Positions 1-10,700 of a DNA stretch of 60,000 bases are shown here, piece by piece. The stretch spans positions 9,302,001-9,362,000 of the forward strand of contig OU612073.1 in assembly GCA_914767715.1 (NCBI GenBank), in the 5' to 3' direction. Made by a program: the position numbers and the translations under genes. The number at the start of each line of letters is the position of its first letter. Position 1 is the first letter of the stretch. The stretch is from Membranipora membranacea. Lineage: Eukaryota > Bryozoa > Gymnolaemata > Cheilostomatida > Membraniporidae. The notes under the pieces were generated by a model. That model was not told the origin of the DNA, did no database searches, and saw nothing but the letters and a program-made list of their open reading frames with translations.

Positions 1-155
1 TAGCGTTCCCACAATGCAATTTCAGCTAGGAATCCTGAGAGTACCTTCAACACCAACAAGATTTGTTGGTGGAGGGGTGTTGGGTTGTCCCCCCCCCCAC
101 TCCACCAGCAAAGCTTCTCAAGAGTCAAGACAGGTTATAGTTATATTAAACTTAC

Positions 156-2797
156 CGTCCATCCACCGCCGTCGTATTTTTGATCACACAACACTTGTAT
201 AGCAGAGCTGTCTACCCCTGATGGGTATACTATATAAACTCCAGTAGAGAGGCCCCCAGTACACATAACCTCCAAACAGCACGCTGGGAGTAGGTTCTCA
301 GATTTCCATTGTGTGCAGTAGTCATTTATCATCAAAGTCTTCTCCTATGCGAAGATAAGATAAGATATGATCATATAGACATAATAATTAACCTAGGCAG
401 GACTAGCCATGTCACACGGCTACCGTTTTTGGCTCCCAAAAACCGTGGCCATGTGACAAAGCTAAGGTAGGACACCATACACCTACAAGAATGGGAGGGT
501 AATGGGACAATATTGAATTGTGTAGCAGCAATAGTAAACATCATTGATTTCAGTCCACATGAATAGATTTTCATTGATAACTCCCTACCAGTAAAATAAT
601 GAAAGAAAGTGATCTAAAATCAATATTGATTTGTTAGCAAGAAATAACATTACCAAAGATTATAAATACAAGTCATTGACCTCATTGAGGTGTAAATTTT
701 CCATATTAATGCCAGTAATACCCAAGGTCAATAAATAAGAGTATAAAAAAAGTTTCCATCAAAAACTGGATTTGGAATCGAAATGTATAATCAGTAACTT
801 AGCCATCCAGCTAGAAAAACATCAGCAAAAAATTTAGAGAATATCAAATGTCTTGATTTTGATACACCACATGCTATGATACAAGGCAATTTGCTTGGGC
901 TGTAACAACTCAAAATTACAGTATCATTACAACCTTGCTCAGTAATGATGTGTATCACATAAATGGTATTAATGGCTGACGACATTTGGTTTGACCAGAA
1001 ATGATTGGTAAAGTAAATATCGACACCACCAATTTCTGATAATCAGTTTACCATTGCTATTAATGGTCTGATGTATAGCCGGTATTGTCATGAATAATGC
1101 GCAAAATTAGGCAGGACACTGAGCCTGTATCAAATAGCCCAAAGTTTCCAGTTTAGAGTAATTAAATGCCTATGGTATAAACATTATTGGTATGTTGGCT
1201 TTATCTTCATCATACAAGTTATGTGTGACATATTCCAACACGGTCGCGTGCCATTGTGGGTTCCACTCTTTGATCTGTTCAAAATAATGTTGACGTTTTT
1301 TTATTTATCTATAACATAGTTTCTAACGTTAAATCTACATTAAAGCATTTGAAAGAGCATAATTTTGGAATACAGTTATACAGAATTTCAGCGCGCAAGC
1401 GATGCGGGTCGCGGGCTTTAATCAGGGGTTTTGGTTGGCCCCCCGGTGCGCTCCAACCAATCCAAACAGAGAAACCTGGTGCAGAAATTGCGGCCTTGCC
1501 CGCAAGGCATAAAATATCTCGCAGTCATGCTTTGTGGTGTGACATGCGATAAGACCCACTGATTTTCCATGAATTCTTAATCTTAAGTCATTATTGACCC
1601 CATAATATTTTGCACTAACGGACCCAATGTGCAGCTATCAAGGATAATCCACCGGAATATAATGTTCAAAACTTGTTCAATTGTGAAAAATGCAAAATAC
1701 AACTGTAATTTAGACATTTTTAATCAATTTGGCTGAACCAAGCTGAATCACATAATAGGGCACCTTAGACTCTCAATATTTTTTGCCCCATTTCATCAAA
1801 ATCCAGAAAAATGTACCAAACTATAATTACATTGCATTAGAGAAAAATGGGATTGTCAACCCACTATCGCATACATGTCTATTTTTATATTGAGGTTTCA
1901 AACAAACTGTAGCCCTACTGGCCAAACTCTGCCTCAATCATGCTAATGGTCCCTCTATTCAAGATAAAGGCAGCGGGCTCCAAGCCTTGCAAGCATGTAC
2001 TTTTTCTAAGTGCAGCGTCAAGCTCCCATAACTTGCAATCCCTAGGTACCCAAGCAGCCCCAGTGGTTCTTGGTTGTGACTACCGAGTGGAGTCCCATGT
2101 TTGTATTATGCTGCAGACACAGCTTTATCAGACTATCTGAATTTCTCAGCAATCATATATTTTGCAACCACGTAACATCGGATACTGCCTCAAAATCAAA
2201 GCAAAGAAAAGGTTATGTTTGGTTATAATTTAACTGTAACACTAGTCTATGTGCTCAGATGGCTGCAATGTGAGTTAGTGGCATAACCTTAGCAAACAGT
2301 CACTTTCATGATTGTTTTATAATGTTGTGTCACTAACTTGCATTGCAGCTTTCCGAGCACTTAGTCTGGTGTAACACTGCTGCAGTGGATTTTTGAAATG
2401 TCTTTTTCTTTGGCATACATTCACAAGTTTCTCTGACAAGACTTTTAAAAGATTTTAGATTTAAGATTATTTAAATATACCTGACTTAATTTTTGTACCG
2501 GACAGGTTTGTGACCTCTAATCTACCATCACTTTTGGATATGCTTCATTTAGGCTAATGCTAAAAACACTAAACTCCCAGGTTTTGCCTTACATAACCAG
2601 CTGGATGATCCAGACTACAAAAATGACAAGCTTGACGCCGTCTTTCCCACCAGATAACAGAAACAATATGACTACCTACCTTCGAAAACCTGATAACAGG
2701 AACTGATATCAATATAGCGACATACCTTCAGAATTGAAGACAAGACTAGTCCAATAGCTGTGCTGAGGAAGGCCAGCTGCAATAATCCAGCAACCAT
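156..2797 (-). CDS. Fibrinogen-related secreted protein, 5' part (runs off left edge)
   Basis: Two exons are supported. The first coding exon (2797-2726, 24 codons, phase 0) starts MVAGLLQLAFLSTAIGL, a typical signal peptide, and ends at the donor AAG|gtatg. A second exon (about 283-156) encodes the start of a fibrinogen C-terminal domain: a Cys-rich lead, STGVYIVYPSG, then QVLCDQKYDGGGWT, and ends at ACG|gtaag. The family pattern is SGVY.IYP followed by CDM..DGGGWTV. With the good acceptor at 284-285 this exon is in phase 1, so at least one further exon between 300 and 2725 has probably been missed; a weaker in-frame acceptor lies about 15 bases upstream. The rest of the domain lies left of position 1. 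Such proteins are usually extracellular lectins of innate immunity or development; the specific role here is unknown. Confidence 0.7.
1385..1550. other. GC-rich island inside the fibrinogen-domain intron
   Basis: A stretch of clearly higher GC than its AT-rich surroundings, with CpG-containing words such as AGCGCGCAAGCG and a hairpin TTGGTTGG...CCAACCAA around 1432-1462. No coding frame or splice signals convinced me. It could be a fragment of a foreign element or an intronic regulatory island. Confidence 0.3.
2239..2372. mobile_element. 134-bp MITE with ~43-bp terminal inverted repeats
   Basis: The left end ACACTAGTCTATGTGCTCAG and the right end read on the other strand, ACACCAGACTAAGTGCTCGG, continue as matching arms for about 43 bases down to GAGTTAGTG / AAGTTAGTG. 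The spacer is about 50 bases and non-coding. It sits in the long intron of the fibrinogen-domain gene. The superfamily cannot be assigned. Confidence 0.65.
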
Positions 2798-5282
2798 TCT
2801 AACTGTTTCTTCATATACTATTTATGTCTATATGTCAATCTGCTGCACCTGAAAAATGATGGCCCACACGTGGTACCAGTCAGCTTTATAGGTATAATTT
2901 TCATCGTGAGTCAAGAGGTGTAACCTTTTTAAACAGCCCAAAACTTGTATTAAAAGATATAATCTACAATTAAAATTGAATCATGCCATGTAGGCAGGAA
3001 GTTTGATCCCGTGGTAGACCGAATTATCACAGTTTTTGCTGGGGTGTGCCTGATCTTTCAAGCCCTAAATAATATACTGTTGGTACCACCCAATTACCTG
3101 GAATTTGCACCATTTTTTAAAATGATGGTCATAAGAAATGATTATAGAAAAGTAAATGTGTTTATATCACAGACTAGGAATCCCTTTTATGTGATTATAG
3201 CCTTTGATTGCAATATATAATTATAATATTCATGCAAAAACTCTATGCATTGTGTGGTGCAGAAAACCTATGCGCTGCATGTGGAAAAATAGTATGCTGT
3301 ATTTAACACAACTGTCGACATCATTACTATATAGAACACGATCCTGTTGAAACAAGATGGCTCAACTCAAGACAGGCTGCCGATGCTGCACAAAGGTAAC
3401 GGAATATCTCAAGTGATCATCACTCGATTAATCAGCTGTCCTATTGCAAAATATCACATCTTGTACAGGGCCGTCCGTAGTTTAGAAAAAAATTGTAGGG
3501 GAGGCAAAAAGTCTGAGCCGAGTCAGAAGCATCACCAGTAAGCTCCTTCCCGAGCAATTAAGCAAATGGAAATCCCAGAGGAGCTGATTCAAACATGGAT
3601 TATTCAATTATAGTGTTATTTTTAGGCCACTGTATTTAGCTTTCTAAGGGGGGCAGTGCCTCCTTTCCTCCCCTAGAACTACGGGCCTGCTGTTTGTGGA
3701 GTACGAGGCATACAGAAATAAATACACAATAAATAATTTAATTTGATAAAGCGAGATATTACCTGAGGAAGGCTAAACAGTTTGATTGGTGAAGCAAACC
3801 ATCTGGAAGCGCTCGACTTACGGGCAGCTGAAGATAACTCCTACTGAAGATTGTTTGATATCTAGTAAAATAATGCAGGATGTCTAACTAACTTGACTAG
3901 CCAATTACAAAATAGTAGTCGATCTGGTTGGTACTTGGTACAGCTTTTCAATATCAAAGTAAAGCTTATCTGAAAGTTTGGTACATTAACCAATCCAGTG
4001 TGTGTGAACTTTCAGTTGTTTGTTGTCAGAAGGTGATAAAATTGATAACGTGTTACATGGAACACAATTTAGAGATAAAATTTGAAATAAATGTGCGCTA
4101 CCAACCAGAACAAGCTAACGATATCAAATGTTGTGATAAAATGTTACACCACGCAGAACCGAATATCTATTGTGTAGTAAAACGGTAGGGTGATAAATGA
4201 AGTCTGCGTAACAAATTTGAACCCCAACTTTATTTGCATATAACTTGTGTAAATAAGATAAACATGGGTCTAAAGCTTTAGCACAAAAAGAGGCTTGACT
4301 TTGACACAAGCAAGGTAACTGATACATCATCTCAAGCAGCAGCAGTAGAAACAGCAGCAATAGCACGGGCTTTAGTTTATCCAATAATCCATCTCACCTC
4401 TATTTAAAGCCTTGATGATTACGTGAGCAGTTGGAGCCTTGGAGGGCCAGGGTATATTCTAGTATACAATTCTCAAGCTGTGGACTGGTTCAGCCGGTCA
4501 AGTTTGACGATTTTTGAGCATGAGCTGATTGCTACTGGAGAGGGGAGGGGGGGGGGTGCTTTGCTCATTTACAAAGTTTCGAAAGTTGAGTTTATAACAA
4601 AACGTACCTAAACAATTAAACTAAAACTAAACATTATGGAGTTTTTAAGACAATGTAGAGGGGAGAAAGGGGGTAGAGGGATTCGATTGGTTGAGGCCTA
4701 TCCGTAGCCTTTATATATATCTGATTGAGTCTCGATTAATTTCAAACATAATCAAACTTCAAACATCTATTTTCTCATTTATAAAATGAATAACAGGAAT
4801 CCCAGTCGGTAGGAGTGTGAGAAATTTCCTCTAATTTTACTCAATCAGGAATTGAAGGTTATCTTACCCCGGACTGCTTTTTTAAATAGAGTCATCTTCA
4901 CATGTGAAAAGGGAACACAATTTATCATATTCTATCATCTAAGATATTCAAAAAGATGTGCACAACAATTAGCAGACTTATAATCCATCAACTAGATTGT
5001 AAATATTATCATAGAATATAACAAACAGTCTGAACTCTGAATCTCAATTCATCTATTGAAGCGGCCATAGGCCTATTGATTTGCTTATTAATTAAAAGGC
5101 AAAACTCTTTGATTAATGTAAATTTCCATCTCTAGTGTTTAATCAAACTGATTTAGTCTTTCATTTGGATGATGAATTCTAGCAGGTATTATCAAGTAAT
5201 ACTGCATATAATTCTTACATGACAATGTTGGCTGGATGACTATTGAGCTATTTCAGCACCAGATAGAAGGCAATTCAGACTG
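2798..5282. other. Intergenic region between divergent genes
   Basis: This region separates the minus-strand fibrinogen-domain gene from the plus-strand membrane-protein gene. It holds one DNA-transposon relic (3466-3689), a G-run (about 4540-4556) and otherwise AT-rich unique DNA. A minus-strand donor-like end CTTCCTCAG|gtaata at 3762 could close a 5' untranslated exon of the fibrinogen-domain gene; this is only a suggestion. No protein-coding exon with good splice sites was seen. Confidence 0.4.
3466..3689. mobile_element. Short DNA-transposon relic with CAGGGCC-type ends
   Basis: The left end CAGGGCCGTCCGTAGTT matches the right end read on the other strand (CAGGCCCGTAGTTCTAG), and a subterminal GGGGAGGCA is matched by GGGAGGAAAGGAGGCA on the other side. 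The element is 224 bp and non-coding. CAGGG-type ends are common in hAT-like non-autonomous elements; that assignment is inference, and I see no clear target-site duplication. Confidence 0.45.
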
Positions 5283-5288
5283 TATAAA
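5283..5288 (+). promoter_or_regulatory. TATA box of the small membrane-protein gene
   Basis: TATAAA lies about 50 bases before a good splice donor (GAAAG|gtaagg at 5335/5336). This suggests a short non-coding first exon starting near 5312 and spliced to the acceptor ATTCCAG at 5512, just before the start codon at 5517. Confidence 0.5.
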
Positions 5289-5516
5289 GTGCATTTTGTG
5301 TGAGAGCAAGAGCCAAGACTTACTTTCAGTGAAAGGTAAGGTTTGCTATAATTCCACACTGGTCACCTGAGAGAGGGCAAAACCTAATATTTGTCCTTCT
5401 TACTGTATGTAAACCTACTGAGATTTTCATGAATTGGCTTAGGGAAAATTTGATACTAAAAATTGTTTGTTGTTCCCTCAATTATTCACAATGCCTTTAT
5501 ATAATATTCCAGCTTG

Positions 5517-6250
5517 ATGGATAACACTACAGAAATAAAGATGGTGGAGTTGATCAACACTACAGTGATATCTACAGAGACTGTGTCATATTACGATAAA
5601 GATGAAGATGAATTAGGAGCCCTAGTCTTCATCTCAGTGGTCATAGGTAAATATGTTGTGGGCAGGCAAAACGCAACAATGTGATTACTTGCTACTATAC
5701 CAATATGAGGCCTTTACTCAGTTTTTGGCCTAATCACACAATGAAATTATTTTGTAACTCCAGGTAGGAGCAGCCCGAATATGAAACATAGTAATATGAC
5801 AAAGACCTGATCTTCCCAAAGTTCCATAATTAGGTCTTTGAATTAGACAAATTGGTTTCCGAATCAATCACTCAGAATATTATAGTTCCGTCGAGGAGTG
5901 AGCAATTTGGTTACAAGACCTCTAGCAGGTCTAGTATAGTTCATCTCAGCAATGAACATTCAGATAGCAATAACGGCAGTTTTTTATTTGCTAAACCCAA
6001 TTGGTTGTTTGGCTACATTTATACAGGGGTATTTGCGATGTCGGTAGTTGTATTAGTATGTCAGTATGTAAAGAGCGTCTCTAACCACGATGAGGCAAAT
6101 ACCAAGCTCCTACTCCAGCATATGCAGAGGCTCGATGCTGGATTCGATCCCAGGCGGAAAATGACGGGAAAACTTGCGCTGTCTGCACTGAATATTGCTA
6201 ACAAATGTGTCATTGAGGAGCCGTCCCTTCAGAGGCTGACCTTTGTATAA
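5517..6250 (+). CDS. Small single-pass membrane protein, 117 residues
   Basis: Coding exons are 5517-5646 (phase 1 out) and 6027-6250. The donor is ATAG|gtaaat and the acceptor is TTATACAG|GGG. Splicing joins GALVFISVVI to GVFAMSVVVLVCQYV, giving one continuous transmembrane helix (about residues 35-58) whose halves come from the two exons; this fit is the main support for the model. The N-terminal 34 residues carry two NTT glycosylation sites and an acidic YYDKDEDE stretch, so they are probably extracellular. The cytoplasmic tail (about 59 residues) contains DPRRKMTGKLALSALNIA and ends EEPSLQRLTFV, which looks constrained. There is no signal peptide. I do not recognise the family: topology and size resemble small accessory subunits (such as KCNE-type), but no diagnostic motif is present. 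It converges with the coiled-coil gene. Confidence 0.75.
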
Positions 6251-6267
6251 CCTTTGAATGATCGGAT

Positions 6268-6273
6268 AATAAA
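6268..6273 (+). terminator. Poly(A) signal AATAAA after the membrane-protein gene
   Basis: A canonical AATAAA starts 18 bases after the stop codon at 6250, implying a very short 3' untranslated region. Confidence 0.5.
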
Positions 6274-6435
6274 CTTACCTTTAAATGATCTGATAATGTT
6301 TACACCTTGGCAATCGATTTCTCCAACCGAAATTAAACAAACCTGCAAACTTCTTTATCTAAATCACTAACTATCCCATTTTTTTAGTTATAAAAACAAT
6401 TTTGAGAATTTTCCACCTAAGGATAATATGTTAGT

Positions 6436-6495
6436 CATAGAGTTATTATATTATATTTCATATAATATAACATTATATTATATAAAAACTCTATG
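6436..6495. repeat. AT-rich palindrome with CATAGAG...CTCTATG ends
   Basis: A near-perfect inverted repeat of about 60 bp, from CATAGAGTTATTATATTA to its complement ending AACTCTATG. The ends resemble those of the CATAGACTT foldback family found elsewhere in the window, differing by one base in the terminal motif. Confidence 0.55.
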
Positions 6496-7162
6496 GTGTT
6501 AACTTTCAAGATGAGATAGGATGTAACAAATCTTTTCTACTAATTCAAAGATTATCATCTAGGGGTTGTGCACCATTTGTCTCTTTATTGTAACAACAGA
6601 CTGATATATGCATAGGTCAAAAACCTATATTTTGTAACTACTTTCAGATTTCACAATCAAACATTGTTTCATGAATCCAGCTTCACCAACTTATAATAAA
6701 ATTCAACACCCACTCAAAAACATCTACATTATCGAAGCACAATTGCAGAAAACCCAATGAAGTTAAATTGTCATAGTAACAATGCTTTAAATTAAATAGA
6801 ACACTTTAGTGTAAAAAAAATTGTTTGAAGGCCTGAAATGCCCATAGTTTGATTCAGTCACATTCAATTGTCAGTCACCCCCATATTGATAATGAAGTAA
6901 CATAAAAAAACACAATATTAACTTACGGTGATGGAGGGCAGGTAACTCTCTTCTTGGAATGACTTTTTGAGATATCGATGATAGGGACAAATACATATGG
7001 ACGGTCGCATAAAGTACTTACATCATTTGGTTAAACCTACAAACATTATCAAAACAATTACTAGTTATAAAAAAAATAAATTATTTTACCACAACTAGAG
7101 TTTTCAATGTAATGTTATCAGTAATCAAAGTAAGATCAATGTTTGGAGAAGAAGACTAATAT

Positions 7163-7299
7163 ACCAAACTTGGTTTTGATGATCGTACAGAACGAACATC
7201 AAAACCAAGTTTGGTCCATTTGCCTGAATTCTGAGTCGCTCTCTTCCACGCCGCAGTGACCAGTGGAAGGGGGCAACTGTAATGCAGGCATATTGGAAC
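7163..7299. repeat. Double foldback element, copy 1
   Basis: Two hairpins in series: ACCAAACTTGGTTTTGATG (7163) pairs with its complement ending at 7216, and TTTGCCTGAATTCTGAGT pairs with GCAACTGTAATGCAGGCATA. The second hairpin is related to the foldback at 22347-22440 (shared TTTGCCTG.ATTC.GAGT and GCAACT..AATGCAGGCA). Probably a non-autonomous mobile element. Confidence 0.5.
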
Positions 7300-7704
7300 A
7301 TAATTTGTTCTAGTGTATATCAGGTCATCAGTTTATGCTGATAATAATATGGTCATAGATTAGGGGTTATCATCCTAACTTTCAATGACAAAGTCTTCTT
7401 CTATTTTATTTATACAGAAGTCATGCATCAATCATTCTCCCTAGAGTAGAAGAAAAGGGGGAGACAAATAATTCTAGCTTAGGATTCACATGAGCCTCAT
7501 CTTCCCCCAAAAATGTCACAATACAAAAACCAACTCCCAGGGGAATAAAACTGTTGGGTTGCCAAAGTGAGTGGGGGGGGGGACGACAGGAGTGAAGGCG
7601 TTGTGATATTTTTATGCCTGCCTCCTTTTATATCGAAAACACTGCACCAATGCATGCAAACATACCACTGATTAGTTGATAAGCTAGCAGTCAGTAACAG
7701 AGGG

Positions 7705-10700
7705 TCATGTATGTGCTGCCGTAGAGTGAGAATGAGATGTGGCAGCAGGAGCAGAGCCTCCTCTCTGAGGAGAGCTAAGTATGTCAGGTGTGGCTATTCT
7801 CATCGTAGCTGTAAAATCACAATGATAGTATATATCAAACATTATCTGGTTTTATGAATGAAAATTGAGAATAAAGGTAACCGAGTACTTTGTTCTCAGA
7901 TCTGTTCATGTCCTCTCTAAATGTGAAAGGGGCGTGCAATACAGCTCAAACTATATCGATCCTTACCTGAAAGACCAGTGAGAAATTTTGACTTTGGTAA
8001 CATGATCTGATTTTCTGAGCATATTCATCTCTTTGTATTGATAGGAATCCATAGACAATTTTGCTTAAATATTTTCCAGTATTTTGTATCATAGATTGAG
8101 ATGGAAATGAGAACACGGCAATCTTTATTTTAGCTTACAGTAACTCTCCAAAAATGGCGACATCTAATGCATCAGCCTATTATCTGCCAGCTGAGCTAGA
8201 GTATGCCTTGAGGAAGCTTGAAGTTGTCCTATCCTTTATGTAACCATCAAGACACATAAACTGATGCAAATCTGACAGATCAGACAGTCCTATGACCAGG
8301 TACTGTCTTCTTCAATGCTGTAGGGTTTTCTGGCACCTCAAACATTTTAACAAACTAGAATACTTACTTAGGGACTCAGAGGAATCGGCTGACTGAGGTC
8401 CATACTCTGGGATAAGTGAAGGCATACGATCCTCCTTCTCTGCTACAAAGAAAGAGAAAAGCTCAGCCTTATGAGTAATTGCTGGATCATTTGGACAGTT
8501 GTCGGAAACTATCATGTGTATGCCATTCGGAAACAACGACAATGCTTGATCAATGCATTCAAGTTAACATAGGATTTGAATCATTGGTCAAATAATATTT
8601 TTGTTTTTCCTCATGCCCATTATTGCTGCATCAATCAATCAACGGGCTCAACTTGATCATCTGATTCATGTAGTTATTTGTACAACACATTGAACATTCC
8701 AGTAACAGGTCTCATCTTTGAGTAAAATATTTTGGTGAAGAATAGGATGCTGTCAACATTTTGGTGAATACCAATGATAATAGTTGTTTCTCAGCTATTA
8801 TGTATAGTACTCCATATAAGGAGTAATAATGATGCCAAAAAAAGTGAAAGAATATAGGTATATGAAATCAAGTCTTATCTAACTTTAGTCAGCATCCAAA
8901 ACCAAAAAACTCGGGGACCTATCATCTTTATCGCATTACCTGATCTAGCAGCTGATTGGATGAGGTGAGCCACAGTCTGAGAAACAGTCTCTTTAGTCAG
9001 AGATTCTACAGGTTGTTTGTTCAGCTCATCGAGACGGGCAAACAACTCCTCACGCTCTCGGGCTAAGGTATTATCTCCACATGATGCTAGAGAGATTTCA
9101 TCACCCTCAGCTGTTGTGTGGTTATGACTGGAGTTTCTATAGGAGAACAATCAAAGCGAGTTATTACTGTGTATAAAATAAATTATATTATGTTATTAAA
9201 ACAGACAGTATGTTATTAAATCTATCGATAATGATAATAATACCAATAATTGAAACTCTGCCAAAGTCGTTCGATGGTCTTTCCTTTTCAAGTGAGGGCC
9301 CAAATTTCTTTACTGGGTGACGGAACTTTAGATCATCTCAGTGATTAGGGAACGGATTCATCTGATTGATAGATTGGAAGAGTGATGGTTTTGAATGAAG
9401 CTAAAGGTAGAATTAGGTGTGAATGGATTGCTCAATCCAATTGGAAACAAAGTAAACAGTAACTTTAGCTGACAAATTAAAATATTGATGAGGAAAAATT
9501 AAAATCATTCCAGTGTAATGTTCCCTTACCGTAACCCATGGACATGAATGAAAAACTCAAAATGTGACACTGCAAGGCGGCAGTATTAAATGTCTCACAA
9601 AATGTGATATGTGGAGTTACCCCACTTTTATCATAAAAGGGAAGAGATACACAGAACCATATACTGTGCAAGCCATGATAATCAGATGGACCATAGGCTA
9701 ATTTCTGTAACTTGAGCTCACACTTACTTCAAGTATAAAGTATCATGTTGTGCCGAGACATCATGTTCAAGTTTACTGGCCAAGTCCAGACTATCTAGAA
9801 ACGAGGCTGACTTTTTAGGACTTGACGGAGACGAGCCGGGTCTGCAAGGTGAGAATAGAGCACGGGTAGCCCTCTGCCTCAGAACCATAGGATCCTCACT
9901 AGCAGGGAGGGATGGCGCATGTCCGTCTCCGAATCTGCTACCTCCTGCAACACGCTTCTGTCAACATAAAATTTGGTCGTTGTTGAAACTCGGATTGCTA
10001 GATGAAACGCGCACCATTAGATCAAATTTACAACGTGTGGCTGCCAGAATTTGACAACATTATTTGGAAGCAGAAGCCACTATGGACATTCATACTGAAA
10101 GTGAGACCTACGCCAAAAAACTTAACATTGCTCATATTTTCCTGTAATCAAGGTGGTTTATCGCATCAAGACATTAGTCAATCTAATGTACCCATCACGC
10201 CAAAATACAGAAGAAGTTTATATAAAAAGACATATTTATTATAATAATCACTCCATTTGATCACAATTTTGATACACCTCACTAGGCAGCCATTCCAATA
10301 ACAAAACGTCCCAAAACATTCCAAACTGGTACCTATTCCACCGAGCACTGATTGAAAACACCATTCTAAAATAACCATTGTTATCGGTAACACATACAAC
10401 AGCTCAGATACAACTATGAGGAGCATCATCATTACTCTTCTTATCTTGGCAGGTAATAATGTTTTGCTTTGGTATTGTTGTAAAGACAACACCTATTAGG
10501 TGTGTCTTGGACCAGACTGAATGACCTGCGGTGTCTTACTGAGACCTTCGCAGTATCACTGAGAATAAGCTGCCTGTTTGAAAAGCAAACATGTCCTTTC
10601 CTAGTGAACCTATGTGTTTTTTCACAACAGGTACATTTGGGGTTTCAACTTGTTTGAAATGCTATGTATGTTACGACTGCGCGCAGAATACTGAAGTTTT

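Larger units (their letters stand above)
6274..7704. other. Spacer between convergent genes
   Basis: AT-rich DNA holding an AT palindrome at 6436-6495 and a foldback at 7163-7299. A minus-strand AATAAA (TTTATT on this strand, near 7403-7412) could be the poly(A) signal of the coiled-coil gene, about 300 bases past its stop codon. No exon seen. Confidence 0.4.

Noticed and set aside
375-470. Copy of the CATAGACTT foldback family
   Set aside because: TAGACATAATAATTAACCTA resembles the left end at 34567, but no matching right end was found; only a local hairpin around CCGTTTTTGG.
8154-8243. 29-codon frame starting MATSNASAYYLPAEL behind an acceptor-like TTACAG
   Set aside because: Too short, on the strand opposite the host exons, without a partner exon or poly(A) signal nearby.
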